From Marivivens niveibacter (GTDB lineage: Bacteria; Pseudomonadota; Alphaproteobacteria; Rhodobacterales; Rhodobacteraceae): DNA of 64,000 nt. Below are positions 33,957-43,618 of this stretch, piece after piece. The position numbers and the translations under genes are program-made. Numbering within the stretch: the stretch's first letter is position 1; each line of letters starts with the position of its first letter. The notes beneath the pieces are model-generated. The model saw only the letters and a program-made list of their open reading frames with translations. It was not told where the DNA came from and did no database searches. The stretch spans positions 248,001 through 312,000 of the forward strand of contig NZ_MSPP01000002.1 in the NCBI RefSeq assembly GCF_002150005.2, read 5' to 3'.

Positions 33957-34523
33957 ATGCGTTACCAAATCAGCGGAAAACAAATTGATATCGGCGAAGC
34001 CCTGCAGACCCACGTCAAAACCGAACTCGGTGCGACCTTGGATAAATATGCGGGCCGACCTACCGATGCCGTTGTGATCTTCTCAAAGTCTGGCTCGGAA
34101 TTCGTGTGCGAAACTGTCGTGCACCTATCCACCGGACTAAATGTCCAGGCAAAATCCCATGCCCATGATATCTATGCTGCTTTTGACGGCTGCTGCGAAA
34201 AAATGGACAAACAATTGCGCCGTTACAAACGTCGGTTGAAAGATCACCATAACGAAAGGACAACTCCGGTTGAACTTTTGGCCGGTTCGTCCTATATCCT
34301 CGCTGCAACCGAGGACTCGGACGAGGCAGAAACGCCAGCTGATGCACCGATTATCATCGCCGAAATGGAGACTCAGATCCCAGAAATTTCGGTTGGTGAG
34401 GCAGTGATGCAGATGGAGCTAGCCCATAACTCTGTTCAAGTCTTTAAGAATGAAAAACATGGCGGCCTGAATGTGGTTTATCGCCGTGAGGACGGAAACA
34501 TCGGCTGGGTTGATCCAAAGTGA
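33957..34523 (+). CDS. hpf: Ribosome hibernation promoting factor, long form
   Basis: 188-aa protein. The N-terminal S30AE domain (about 1-105) starts MRYQISGKQIDIGEALQTHV and binds the decoding centre. A C-terminal domain of about 60 residues (VFKNEKHGGLNVVYRREDGNIGWVD) mediates dimerisation into 100S ribosomes. AGAGGAG precedes the ATG at good spacing. It is followed by ptsN 35 bp downstream. Confidence 0.94.
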   Translation: MRYQISGKQIDIGEALQTHVKTELGATLDKYAGRPTDAVVIFSKSGSEFVCETVVHLSTGLNVQAKSHAHDIYAAFDGCCEKMDKQLRRYKRRLKDHHNERTTPVELLAGSSYILAATEDSDEAETPADAPIIIAEMETQIPEISVGEAVMQMELAHNSVQVFKNEKHGGLNVVYRREDGNIGWVDPK

Positions 34524-34558
34524 CCGCCTGACGCAAGAATAAGGCCTAAGAATACTAT

Positions 34559-35023
34559 ATGCAGCTTTCGGAACTTCTGAAGCCCGCAGCGGTCAAAACG
34601 ATTGCGTCTGCGACGAGCAAGAAACGTCTGTTTCACGACATCGCAGAAATGGCCCATGTCAATTATGGGTTCAACGCGCATGATGTCGTCGACGCACTGC
34701 TAGAACGTGAAAATCTTGGGCCTACTGGTGTGGGACAGGGTATCGCCCTGCCCCACGCACGCCTACACGAAGCGGAAAACATCTGCGGTATTTTCATTCG
34801 TTTGGAAAAACCGTTGGATTTCGATTCTGTCGACCGCCAGCCTGTTGATCTGGTATTTACCCTGCTCGCACCTGATGCAGCAGGCGTTGAACACCTAAAG
34901 GCACTGGCATTGGTGTCGCGCACCATGCGCAACCCTTCGATCTGTGCAAAACTTCGCGCGAACAGCGATCCCGCGACAATCCACGCGATCCTGACCGAAG
35001 CACAAGCGACGCAAGCCGCTTAA
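34559..35023 (+). CDS. ptsN: PTS IIA-like nitrogen regulatory protein
   Basis: 154-aa EIIA-Ntr. The phosphoacceptor is His66 in GIALPHARLHE, preceded by GPTGVGQG. The C-terminal part has LVFTLLAPDAAGVEHLKALALVSRT, a standard family motif. The partners HPr/NPr and PtsP are not in the window. It is last in the hpf-ptsN pair and convergent with the sulfotransferase gene; the two stops share TTAA. Confidence 0.95.
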   Translation: MQLSELLKPAAVKTIASATSKKRLFHDIAEMAHVNYGFNAHDVVDALLERENLGPTGVGQGIALPHARLHEAENICGIFIRLEKPLDFDSVDRQPVDLVFTLLAPDAAGVEHLKALALVSRTMRNPSICAKLRANSDPATIHAILTEAQATQAA

Positions 35024-36438
35024 TCGCGCCAGTTTCCAAACCCGAACGTCATGTAGTCGCGCTGGTATGCATCCCGCGCGGCTTTTTCTATATCGGCATC
35101 ATAGATCCGTGACAGCAAGTCCACATGTGGATCGATCGCCGCAATAGCGGGCGCATCGTCTACACCGACTGATTTAGCCAGAAACGCCAATTCAGCTTCT
35201 AGGTCGTCCTCGCGGATCACAACATCGGGGGGAATGAAATTCGCAAAGCCTTGAACGACAGCTGCTTGGGTCGCCCATGACGCATCCACACGGATTGCGG
35301 TTTGGCCATTGATGTTCATCTTTAGCCATCTCAGAAACGCTAAAAATGCCTCTTTATGGGTCGCGTCGTTATAATCCGCAGGCGGCGGCGATTTTTTGGG
35401 GATCGGAATGCCGAACATCTGGCGCAGTGTTTTGCGGATTTCCCCGAAAACAGTGTCCGAATACCCCAAAATATGATCGCAAAACGCTGCATGAGCCCGC
35501 TGCAATGGGTGCCGCACAACCGTAAATCCGCGATTACCAGGGAGCGCCTTTTTCCACTGACGCACCGTTTTTTGCGTAAATCCAGTCAACGCAGGCCGAC
35601 CATCTAGATCTGACAACCACTGCGTCACGGCATCAACGGGCCCACCTTTGATCGGCAAGTAGATCAAGGGCGTCGCAGGAGCCGCGACATAATGCGGGAT
35701 CATAGCACCGCGACGTGGTTCGAAATTGGGAGTGCGGGACAAATTAAATCGATCCAGCCGCACCAAGGCACGTTCCATTTCGTCAAAGTTTGACAGCTTT
35801 TCCGACAGCGGTTGCGGATTTTGCTTTTTGATCGATTTATCCAGCGCATCCAAACGATCTGCACACCCCAGATATGCGGCCAGTCCATTCATCACATCGA
35901 CGTCCTGCAAATCCTCGTAGGCAACATAAAATGCCGTTTGCCCCGATTTTTGCAGCGCATTCAGCAAATAGACCTGAAAATCCTGCAGGGCTGTCAAATG
36001 TGTTTCAAATTCTTGCGGATCGAATGTGACAACTTCAGAGCGGCGATTTTTAACGTTGGTTAGTTTCCACTGCCCGGTCGCCTGCGCAATTTTCCAGCTG
36101 ACGAAACTATCAACTGGATTGCGTGTCAGAATAATTTTGGCGCAACGCGGATCGGGCAAAGCAATGTCCAAAACCCGAGAATCGTGGTCGTGAAAAAACC
36201 GAAAGCCGCCCAGACCTTCGGATTGCGTTTTAATCGTATTGATGAGCGCGCCCGCGTCAGCATCGCGTTCGGCCTGCGTCACGCCCAGAATATTGTCTTT
36301 GTTCGGGTAGCCGATAAAGAATGGATTGAACGCCTCGCCGTGACATTGCAGCCCGCTGAACGCATTCAGGTTGGTTTCTAAAAAATTCGAACCGGTGCGC
36401 ATTTCTGCAAACACCACAAAGTAGTCAAATTTCGACAT
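35020..36438 (-). CDS. Sulfotransferase, two-part
   Basis: 472-aa PAPS-dependent sulfotransferase. The N-terminal half has the 5'-phosphosulfate loop FAEMRTGSNFLETNL (about 10-24) and the 3'-phosphate site IILTRNPVDSFVSWK (about 116-130), like Stf0/NodH types. The C-terminal half contains VVRHPLQRAHAAFCDHIL (about 308-325), resembling the 3'-phosphate motif of carbohydrate sulfotransferases, so a tandem arrangement is possible. No signal peptide. It is the last gene of the polysaccharide cluster, 3 bp behind a glycosyltransferase gene. The acceptor is probably a surface glycan. The cluster also encodes a PAP phosphatase. Confidence 0.82.
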   Translation of the reverse strand: MSKFDYFVVFAEMRTGSNFLETNLNAFSGLQCHGEAFNPFFIGYPNKDNILGVTQAERDADAGALINTIKTQSEGLGGFRFFHDHDSRVLDIALPDPRCAKIILTRNPVDSFVSWKIAQATGQWKLTNVKNRRSEVVTFDPQEFETHLTALQDFQVYLLNALQKSGQTAFYVAYEDLQDVDVMNGLAAYLGCADRLDALDKSIKKQNPQPLSEKLSNFDEMERALVRLDRFNLSRTPNFEPRRGAMIPHYVAAPATPLIYLPIKGGPVDAVTQWLSDLDGRPALTGFTQKTVRQWKKALPGNRGFTVVRHPLQRAHAAFCDHILGYSDTVFGEIRKTLRQMFGIPIPKKSPPPADYNDATHKEAFLAFLRWLKMNINGQTAIRVDASWATQAAVVQGFANFIPPDVVIREDDLEAELAFLAKSVGVDDAPAIAAIDPHVDLLSRIYDADIEKAARDAYQRDYMTFGFGNWRD

Positions 36439-36441
36439 TCA

Positions 36442-38139
36442 TTATCTAACCAAATAAGGTTTGCGCGTGTTGCGCTGTTCGTTTGTCGGCACAGGATCAA
36501 CAGGAAAATCACCCATCAAATAGGGGTGCATACCTTGGTTTTTCAGGTTTTGTAGGAATTGACCAAACCCAGCCAAGTCGACCATGCGCGGGGCTTCGGT
36601 AAGGCCACGAACAGATTTACCCGTAATTTCATCCACGACGGTCTGCAATGCTTCCATCGGGGATTCGATAAATTCTGCCAGTGTCCAAATGCGAATGCGC
36701 GCTTTGGAGTAAATGGACCGCAACGCATCCAGATGTTCGGCCTCGATCTTTTGCAAACGAGCGGCTTCGTCACGAAGATCAGCAAAATTGCGGTTGGACT
36801 GATACAACGGCACGGCCCAAGCACCCGAAATCACGCTAATCTGCGCATTTGGATCCTTGGCAATATCCCAACTAATTGTCTGATTGTCGTGCGGACCAAA
36901 TTGGAAACACTGGCGTTCGCCGCGCGTATTCCAAACCAAACTGCGAATAAAGCTACGCGAATTATAGTCGCGCAGCGCCGCACAATCCGACAAGGCTCCA
37001 ACAAAGGTTGATTGCCCACCTGCAAATTCTGCACGCTCTGGCGCGAACAAATGCCCATGCACACGTGCGCCTGTCGCTTTAGACAGCCATTCATCGAAAT
37101 CTTCGAACAGTTCGCTGAAACCTTCGAAAATTGAATAAGGCGCACAAGTAACCCCATTTTCCCAATCTTCGTTTGGAAAACGGCTTTGCATATACAAACC
37201 GGGGCGGCCACGGGTACGGCGATCGACGGCGCGTGCAAAAATCCGGTCGATTTTTCCCGGATTCGGTTCGGCCGCTTTGATCGTGCCGGATTTACCTAGG
37301 AACGTATCGTACAGGCGGTTTGCGTGCGGCCAAATTTTACGCGCCACAAAACAGTCAGACCGCCGCAGCAGCTGTAGATGGTCGTCATAGAAAATATGTG
37401 GTTTGCCTTGGAAGTCGAATTTCGACAAGGTCAACGACCGGCTTTCGACCTTGGGCGAATATAGACGCACAAGTGTCTGAAAATAGCTTTCGTCCGGGAT
37501 CCAGACACGTTTGAAGTAGCGGTCATAAGTAGCGCGGTCAGGGTCTTGCAAAATTGCCGACAGAGTTTGACGCGTTAGGCACCACCACTGTGATCCCATG
37601 TGCGGTACGATACCTTCGGGAATTTTGCGGCGCAGTTTTAGTTTCCGCTGCAGCGACACATATCCATCAAACAATCTGCGGTTCTTTTTCCACGAAAATG
37701 GAAACCGCATCGTAAACCGTTCTTCGTCCAAACCGCCAACGGTCCACGGCACATCCGCCGTTGTCGCGCTTTCGATAAAGTCGACACGCGGGCGGCCCGC
37801 CAGATAGTCGTGCAACTCATCAACCGACCGCAAAGGTAGGCATGAACCAGATGCCAGATAGACATGCGTGACATCAGGATTGTCGCGCAACATGATTTCA
37901 GAGGCTTCCTGAGTCGCGGCCACAATCCCCCACGTACCCCATTCGCACCGATGGCGTGGTGAAAACTGAACCGTCGGCAAATCACTGACAGAGGATTTGA
38001 ACCGATCAAATTCTTCGGATTTCACATTGGCATCGACGTGCACGAGCACAGGACAATCGCCTGCAACCCAGTGGCGGATGACTTGTTCCGCGCGGTGCAA
38101 TGCTGTGTGCACCAGCATGACGACACCAACCCGCGTCAT
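36442..38139 (-). CDS. Core-2/I-branching-type glycosyltransferase with C-terminal domain
   Basis: 565-aa protein. The N-terminal GT14-like domain (about 1-270) contains VLVHVDANV, YLASGSCLPLRS, MGSQWWCLTR and WIPDESYFQTL, the layout of beta-1,6-GlcNAc/xylosyl-type transferases. The C-terminal ~290 residues (from RRTRGRPGLYMQSRFP) form a separate domain which I know from Rhodobacteraceae as DUF5928; its role is unknown. It overlaps the next upstream glycosyltransferase by 4 bp. Acceptor and sugar cannot be read from sequence. Confidence 0.82.
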   Translation of the reverse strand: MTRVGVVMLVHTALHRAEQVIRHWVAGDCPVLVHVDANVKSEEFDRFKSSVSDLPTVQFSPRHRCEWGTWGIVAATQEASEIMLRDNPDVTHVYLASGSCLPLRSVDELHDYLAGRPRVDFIESATTADVPWTVGGLDEERFTMRFPFSWKKNRRLFDGYVSLQRKLKLRRKIPEGIVPHMGSQWWCLTRQTLSAILQDPDRATYDRYFKRVWIPDESYFQTLVRLYSPKVESRSLTLSKFDFQGKPHIFYDDHLQLLRRSDCFVARKIWPHANRLYDTFLGKSGTIKAAEPNPGKIDRIFARAVDRRTRGRPGLYMQSRFPNEDWENGVTCAPYSIFEGFSELFEDFDEWLSKATGARVHGHLFAPERAEFAGGQSTFVGALSDCAALRDYNSRSFIRSLVWNTRGERQCFQFGPHDNQTISWDIAKDPNAQISVISGAWAVPLYQSNRNFADLRDEAARLQKIEAEHLDALRSIYSKARIRIWTLAEFIESPMEALQTVVDEITGKSVRGLTEAPRMVDLAGFGQFLQNLKNQGMHPYLMGDFPVDPVPTNEQRNTRKPYLVR

Positions 38140-39146
38140 GCCCAGTTTCCTTTGGACATCAGCCCCAAAATCTCTAGCTGGCGCCAGTTAATATATTTTT
38201 CAGACCACTTGCACCACAGATCCGTGTCATCCTGCAGCCCCGCAACATAGGCTTTGTATTCGTGGCTGGCGGCGTAATGTTGTTTACGCAGCAATTCTTC
38301 GTGCGCTTTGACGGTCAAGGTATCTAGGAATTTGGTGTGCAGCAAAATGCCAGACGCTTTTTCGCCGCCCCATTCATCGTAGACCAGATTCAAACCACGT
38401 GGCAGCAACATATGCGTGCTGCTGACATAGGCGTAACGGCGGTTCCATTTCACCAATGGCACTTTGTTCAACGCTGGCGAGCGTTCAGGATTGTCCTGAA
38501 AAAATTCTCGCGCCCGCGGGCCACCTTGGATCCACAGGTTGCCAAATGCAGGGTTCCGTTGGATTGTATAGTTTCCACTATCGAACCAATTGGCGATCTC
38601 TAAGGGGTCATCCCCGCGGCGATACGGGATCGCAGAAATCGGACCTTTGGGATACATATCCAGCAACATCGCTGAAAAAGATTTGATCGACGACGCGTCC
38701 AGCCAATCTGTCAGCGCGCGCAAAGGGCGCGTGTCGCAGAATGGATAGACAAATAATTCATCAGGATCGACGGTCAAAACCCAGTGTCCATGCGCGTAGC
38801 GCATCAATAGCCAGTTAACCCAATCAATCCCGAAACGGGACCGTTTATAACTTTTCCCTGTGCGCCAGACGGACACATCGGGCTGATCGGCCAGATATTC
38901 ACGCCCGCCATCATCGCTATCGTTATCAATGATCAGGAAATGGTTGACGCCTAAGTCGCGATAATACTTAAGGAAAAACGGCAAACGCACATCTTCGTTG
39001 CGCATTGTCGCAACAAGAAGAATGTCGCGCCCCCGGATCTGAGAGGTGCGATCGGCAACAACTTTCAAATCGCGCCGTTTACGAACAGCACGAACCAGCC
39101 AGCGACGACGCTGGATCCTTAGTCGATAAGAACGCCAAAGACCCAA
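38136..39146 (-). CDS. Glycosyltransferase family 2-like protein
   Basis: 336-aa GT-A-fold enzyme of the GT2/GT92-like type. DILLVATMRNEDVRLPFFLKYY, then HFLIIDNDSDDGG and LTVDPDELFVYP (the DxD-like metal site) are visible. The start is TTG at 39146 with AGAGGAAAGC before it; the next ATG would delete the basic N-terminus. There is no membrane segment. It is 34 bp after the GT4 gene and overlaps the GT14-like gene by 4 bp. Confidence 0.83.
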   Translation of the reverse strand: MGLWRSYRLRIQRRRWLVRAVRKRRDLKVVADRTSQIRGRDILLVATMRNEDVRLPFFLKYYRDLGVNHFLIIDNDSDDGGREYLADQPDVSVWRTGKSYKRSRFGIDWVNWLLMRYAHGHWVLTVDPDELFVYPFCDTRPLRALTDWLDASSIKSFSAMLLDMYPKGPISAIPYRRGDDPLEIANWFDSGNYTIQRNPAFGNLWIQGGPRAREFFQDNPERSPALNKVPLVKWNRRYAYVSSTHMLLPRGLNLVYDEWGGEKASGILLHTKFLDTLTVKAHEELLRKQHYAASHEYKAYVAGLQDDTDLWCKWSEKYINWRQLEILGLMSKGNWA

Positions 39147-39180
39147 GCTTTCCTCTCTTTCCTCCAGAATACGGGTTTAG

Positions 39181-40383
39181 CTATTGATCTAAAACCGTAT
39201 CGAAATGACTGCTCCACGTTGGTGGAACCACATAGGGTTCTCTTTCACCATCGTCTTCTGCCATCAATTGTTTAATTGTTTCCCGCCAAGAATAATTATC
39301 CTGTGGGTCTAGGTAAACACCAGTGTCACCCAGAGTTTCGCGATAGACGGGTAAATCTGCACAAACAACTGGCACACCCAGCGCCGCCGCCTCGACCGGA
39401 GGCAGCCCGAAACCCTCGGCCACAGACGGAAACAGCAACCCTTTGGCCCCATGAACAACCGCGGCTAGCGCATCATCGGATAGGTCAGGCAGCTCGACCA
39501 CACGGTCCACACCGCGGTCCAATTGTTCAAAGACCGAATGGTTCAACCACCCACGCCGCCCGCAAATCAGCAGCTTGGGTTTGCTGTCATCGGGCATCGC
39601 CTGCCAAAGTTCCAACAAAAGCGCGTGGTATTTGCGAGGCTCAATCGTGCCTACGGTTACGAAATATGGCTCCGAAAGATCCAGATATTCAGGAATTTCG
39701 GCATACCGGGGGACCGGAACCGTAACGCCCAAATGCGCAACTGTAATAGGCGGTAGACGCCCAAACCGTCTAAACGGGCCAATCATACTGTCCGCTGCCG
39801 CATCAGAGATCGCAATGACACGGTCAGCGAATTCCGAGACGGATCGCATTAGGTCTTCGAACCGTTTGATCGTACGCGGTTCTTGCATTTCCGGCAGTTC
39901 AAGCGGGATCACATCATGCACCATGATGGTGATCCGAATATCAGCAACCTGTCGCAACGCGACAAAATAGGCTGTCGTCAAATTCGTATGACCGACATTG
40001 TAGAAATCGACAGCTTCGGGCAAATGTTCGGCCAACATAAGCGCCAAACGACCGTTTCCGCATCGAGCGATTCTAAAGTGCCGCGCCAAAGTTTGGGCCG
40101 ACTGCACCGCAACAGGCATTTTACGCCGCAAACGGGACAATAGATCGGGCCGGCCCCAATCCCCAGTTTCGCAAGCCTGCTTGATCAATTGGCCGCCTTC
40201 GCGGTCCAGTAACACATAGCCATATGCCGTCCGGACCAAGAAAAAGCAGTCTGTGTCGTCTTCTAAAAAACGACACAGATACGCGAATTCAACGCGATCG
40301 ACGCCCGTCATAACTTGCCCAGCCCGAGACAACAGTCGAGTTAGATCAAGCAGTCTGGTGCGTTTATTTTTCGTAGTGTCCAC
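39181..40383 (-). CDS. Glycosyltransferase family 4 protein
   Basis: 400-aa GT-B enzyme. The C-terminal nucleotide-sugar domain has TVGTIEPRKYHALLLELWQ, LICGRRGWLN, and the E-x7-E motif region VAEGFGLPPVEAAALGVPVV near residue 325. The N-terminal domain holds the acceptor site. It overlaps the 3' end of galE by 20 bp in another frame, so translation is probably coupled. It belongs to the polysaccharide cluster. Confidence 0.88.
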   Translation of the reverse strand: MDTTKNKRTRLLDLTRLLSRAGQVMTGVDRVEFAYLCRFLEDDTDCFFLVRTAYGYVLLDREGGQLIKQACETGDWGRPDLLSRLRRKMPVAVQSAQTLARHFRIARCGNGRLALMLAEHLPEAVDFYNVGHTNLTTAYFVALRQVADIRITIMVHDVIPLELPEMQEPRTIKRFEDLMRSVSEFADRVIAISDAAADSMIGPFRRFGRLPPITVAHLGVTVPVPRYAEIPEYLDLSEPYFVTVGTIEPRKYHALLLELWQAMPDDSKPKLLICGRRGWLNHSVFEQLDRGVDRVVELPDLSDDALAAVVHGAKGLLFPSVAEGFGLPPVEAAALGVPVVCADLPVYRETLGDTGVYLDPQDNYSWRETIKQLMAEDDGEREPYVVPPTWSSHFDTVLDQ

Positions 40384-41347
40384 TCTGATGCCAGCGCCAT
40401 GCGTCCGTTATCATCAACTTTAGCGATGATCGCTTCGGCGTCCAGCCCAACTCTCGTATAGCGCGTGAACTTCCCGACACTAGTTTCGTGGCGTCACCAG
40501 GGCGGCGTTCGCCTTCGACGATGGGAACAACCTTGTTTGTCACCTCTGCCGAATAGGCCACGACTTCGCGTACAGAAAATCCATCCCCTGTGCCCAGATT
40601 GAACACGGTGCTGTCTTTGCCACCCTGCAACCATTCAACGCCTTTGACATGGGCATCGACCAAATCGCATACGTGCACATAGTCACGGATACATGTCCCA
40701 TCGGGCGTATCGTAGTCCGTGCCAAAAATGGTCAGCGCAGGGCGTTTGCCGTCAATCGCATCCAACATCAGCGGAATTAGATGCGTTTCAGGTTGGTGGA
40801 ATTCACCGATTTCACCCTCGGGATCACCGCCAGCGACGTTGAAATAGCGGAAGATAACGGACCGCAGGCCATGGCTCTGGCCGAAATTTTCCAGCATATC
40901 CTCGATTGCACGCTTTGACGCGCCATAGGCGTTAATCGGCTGCTGAACACAGGTTTCATCCAACGTGACACCATCCTGATCGCCATAGGTCGCACAGGTA
41001 GATGAAAACACAAACTGCAAACACCCGGCGTCAACTGCCGCCTCGATCAGGTTCAACGACCCAACAACGTTATTGCGCCAATACGCGCCCGGGTCTTTCA
41101 TGCTTTCGCCGACCTGCGATAGCGCTGCAAAATGCATCACCGCCGCAGGTTGGTATTTCGCAAACACTTCGTCCAAACGCGCGCGGTCCAACAGATCGCC
41201 CTGTTCGAACGGACCGAATTTCACGGCATCCTGCCAACCCGTAATCAGGTTGTCATAGGTGACCGGCGTATAGCCCGCCGCTTTCAAAGCTTTACAGGCG
41301 TGGGAACCGATATAACCGGCCCCTCCTGTTACCAAAATATTCTTCAT
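40364..41347 (-). CDS. galE: UDP-glucose 4-epimerase
   Basis: 327-aa extended SDR enzyme interconverting UDP-glucose and UDP-galactose. NAD motif TGGAGYIGSHACKALK (residues 7-22), catalytic SSTCATYG and YGASK, then RYFNVAGGDPEGEIGE are standard for GalE. It follows galU by 10 bp, so UDP-glucose made by GalU can be passed on. Confidence 0.94.
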   Translation of the reverse strand: MKNILVTGGAGYIGSHACKALKAAGYTPVTYDNLITGWQDAVKFGPFEQGDLLDRARLDEVFAKYQPAAVMHFAALSQVGESMKDPGAYWRNNVVGSLNLIEAAVDAGCLQFVFSSTCATYGDQDGVTLDETCVQQPINAYGASKRAIEDMLENFGQSHGLRSVIFRYFNVAGGDPEGEIGEFHQPETHLIPLMLDAIDGKRPALTIFGTDYDTPDGTCIRDYVHVCDLVDAHVKGVEWLQGGKDSTVFNLGTGDGFSVREVVAYSAEVTNKVVPIVEGERRPGDATKLVSGSSRAIRELGWTPKRSSLKLMITDAWRWHQSGHYEK

Positions 41348-41357
41348 GTTTTTCTGG

Positions 41358-42251
41358 TTATTGGGCTGCGTTTTTAACCGCCATCAGGTCATCCAAGTAT
41401 TCAGAGAATTCTTCGCGCAGTTCATCACGCGCAAGTCCGAATGACACGGTTGCCTGCAAGAAGCCAGCCTTTGAACCACAGTCGAAACGCTGACCGCGGA
41501 AACGATACCCGTAAACGCCGCGACCTTGCTGCATTTCAGCAGCAATTGCATCAGTCAGCTGCAGTTCACCGCCCGCGCCGCGATCAATGGTTTCTAGGTT
41601 TTTCATAACGTCAGGCGTCAGAATGTAACGACCAATAACCGCAAGGTTGGACGGAGCATCCTCTGGCTTTGGCTTTTCGACCATGCCTTTGACCTTGACC
41701 ACCGAACCCATGTCCTCTTCGACATCCAACAGGCCATAAGCAGATGCTTTTTCTTGGGGTACTTCCATCGCAGCAACCATGCTGCCGCCAGTTTGCTCGT
41801 AGGCGTCCACCATCTGCTTCAGACACGGTGTTTCTGCAGCGATAACGTCATCAGGTAGCATCACGGCAAAGGGCTCATCACCAATCAAACGACGCGCACA
41901 CCAAACAGCGTGACCCAAACCCAATGCTTTGTGCTGGCGAATATAGGCGATTGCGCCGCTTTCCATGTAGGTGCTTTTCAACACATCCAGCAGTTTATCT
42001 TTGCCCTTCGCTTTCAGGTCGGTTTCCAATTCAACAGACCGATCAAAATAATCTTCAAGCGCGGATTTACCCTTGGATGTGACAAAGATGAAATCGGTGA
42101 TGCCTGCTTCACGTGCCTCGTCGATTGCGTATTGAATCAAAGGGCGGTCAACCAGTGTCATAATTTCTTTGGGGACAGACTTTGTCGCAGGCAAAAATCG
42201 CGTGCCCAAGCCAGCTACCGGAAAAATCGCCTTGGTAACTTTTTTTTGCAT
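41358..42251 (-). CDS. galU: UTP-glucose-1-phosphate uridylyltransferase
   Basis: 297-aa nucleotidyltransferase making UDP-glucose. The N-terminal VAGLGTRFLPATKSVPKEIM (UTP loop), then FVTSKGKSALEDYFD and VMLPDDVIA (Asp metal ligand), fit GalU. It heads the galU-galE sub-operon, and a 122-bp gap with an inverted repeat separates it from the upstream glycosyltransferase gene. Confidence 0.95.
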   Translation of the reverse strand: MQKKVTKAIFPVAGLGTRFLPATKSVPKEIMTLVDRPLIQYAIDEAREAGITDFIFVTSKGKSALEDYFDRSVELETDLKAKGKDKLLDVLKSTYMESGAIAYIRQHKALGLGHAVWCARRLIGDEPFAVMLPDDVIAAETPCLKQMVDAYEQTGGSMVAAMEVPQEKASAYGLLDVEEDMGSVVKVKGMVEKPKPEDAPSNLAVIGRYILTPDVMKNLETIDRGAGGELQLTDAIAAEMQQGRGVYGYRFRGQRFDCGSKAGFLQATVSFGLARDELREEFSEYLDDLMAVKNAAQ

Positions 42252-42294
42252 GGGATGGGGGCTCCAGAATAAAAACTAAAAATATCGGTACAGA

Positions 42295-42348
42295 TGTAAC
42301 ACGTGAATTGTAACGGGTGAACGGCAGCCGATGTGATTTACGTTACAA
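42295..42348. promoter_or_regulatory. TGTAAC repeats upstream of galU
   Basis: TGTAAC at 42295 and again at 42310, with TTGTAACG (42308-42315) mirrored perfectly by CGTTACAA (42341-42348). It lies 44-97 bp before the galU start and is a candidate operator; the regulator is unknown. Confidence 0.35.
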
Positions 42349-42373
42349 ACCCACCGATCCGTTGCATTTTCGC

Positions 42374-43618
42374 CTATTTTTTAGGCAATAGCTCGCGCAA
42401 CCCGCGCAATCTGCTTAATTCACGGTCGGTACGCAGCTTTTTTCGGGTCAAACGAAACAGTGGATCGTTGCGATCGGACCGCCCGAACAACCCGCCGCTC
42501 TGAAGCCAGATTCCATCGTCTCGAAAACAGACACGATGGAAAACGGCTGTCAGTGAATAGCGAAAAATCGTGACCCGATGACCTGCGTTTCTCAAAGACA
42601 TCGCGCGCGCCACAACTTTCTTGAAATTGTACCACCGTGCGACCAATGCAGTGTGGCCCAACTCCGCAGGATCAGCGTCAAATTTCAGGAATGGTAGGTT
42701 CGCAGATACAACGGGCGCTGGCTCTGTTAGCTTCGCAGCCATACCTTCGGCAACGCCCTGATCAAATGACTGCATTAACGAACGCACCTTTACCGGATCA
42801 ATGCGCCCCGCCACCATATAATCCAGCACGCGCCGCCGCTGATGTTCGCGCTCTGCTCGGATGGTCATATCGTGTTGTTCGGTCGCACAATGTTTGCGTA
42901 GGTAGATGCACAGGCTGCGCCCCTCATGGAACAACGAACGCGGCGCGCGAAATGCCGTCCTACGGCTGCTTTGTGCAAATCCATGATGAACCTGCGCTAA
43001 TGGCACTATCGCAGTGACTGCATGCTCATTCGCAAGCCGCATATTCACATCCGTCTCATCCAAATAAAATTGAAATGCCGGATCAAATCCGCCCATCGCC
43101 ATTATTTTGGACCGACTAAACGCCATATTGGTGCCTTCGGTCTTTACGCCAAGCGCAGGCTCAGTCGTAACGCAAACAGGCTCGCTCCCTTCTATTAATA
43201 GGGGTTCTGACCACCCATTTGGGCGCACATCGCGTGCGCGCCATTGGAATGATATTCCATTCCGCCCCCGCACATACCCACCGGCGGCAACAGCGTGGCC
43301 CTTGGCAATCGGCTCGACCAAGTGGTTGAGCCAAGTTGGCTCTGCTGCGGAATCGTCGTCAATAAACGCAACGATATCACCCGAAGCGACAGACAGCCCC
43401 ATGTTGCGCGCAACCGAAATATTCGCAGTGTCGTATTCGGCTATCTTTAGACGATCCTTGTATCCGGCTGCTCTGAGCTCTTCTCCGGAATCTGGATCGC
43501 AAACGACAATGATTTCGAAATTCGGATAATACTGTTGCGCTAATGATTTAACACAGCGCCGCAGTAGCCGCGGACGATCGCGGCTGACGACGATTACACT
43601 GACGGGTGCCGCTGTCAC
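42374..43618 (-). CDS. Glycosyltransferase family 2 protein
   Basis: 414-aa enzyme with a classic GT2 N-terminal domain: VSVIVVSRDRPRLLRRCVKSL (about 5-25, shown only in part here as IVVSRDRPRLL), ISVARNMGLSVASGDIVAFIDDDS with the DDD metal site near residue 95, and FYLDETDVNMRLA. The C-terminal ~150 residues are basic, without a recognised domain. It overlaps kdsB by 4 bp. Sugar and acceptor are unknown. Confidence 0.86.
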   Translation of the reverse strand: MTAAPVSVIVVSRDRPRLLRRCVKSLAQQYYPNFEIIVVCDPDSGEELRAAGYKDRLKIAEYDTANISVARNMGLSVASGDIVAFIDDDSAAEPTWLNHLVEPIAKGHAVAAGGYVRGRNGISFQWRARDVRPNGWSEPLLIEGSEPVCVTTEPALGVKTEGTNMAFSRSKIMAMGGFDPAFQFYLDETDVNMRLANEHAVTAIVPLAQVHHGFAQSSRRTAFRAPRSLFHEGRSLCIYLRKHCATEQHDMTIRAEREHQRRRVLDYMVAGRIDPVKVRSLMQSFDQGVAEGMAAKLTEPAPVVSANLPFLKFDADPAELGHTALVARWYNFKKVVARAMSLRNAGHRVTIFRYSLTAVFHRVCFRDDGIWLQSGGLFGRSDRNDPLFRLTRKKLRTDRELSRLRGLRELLPKK

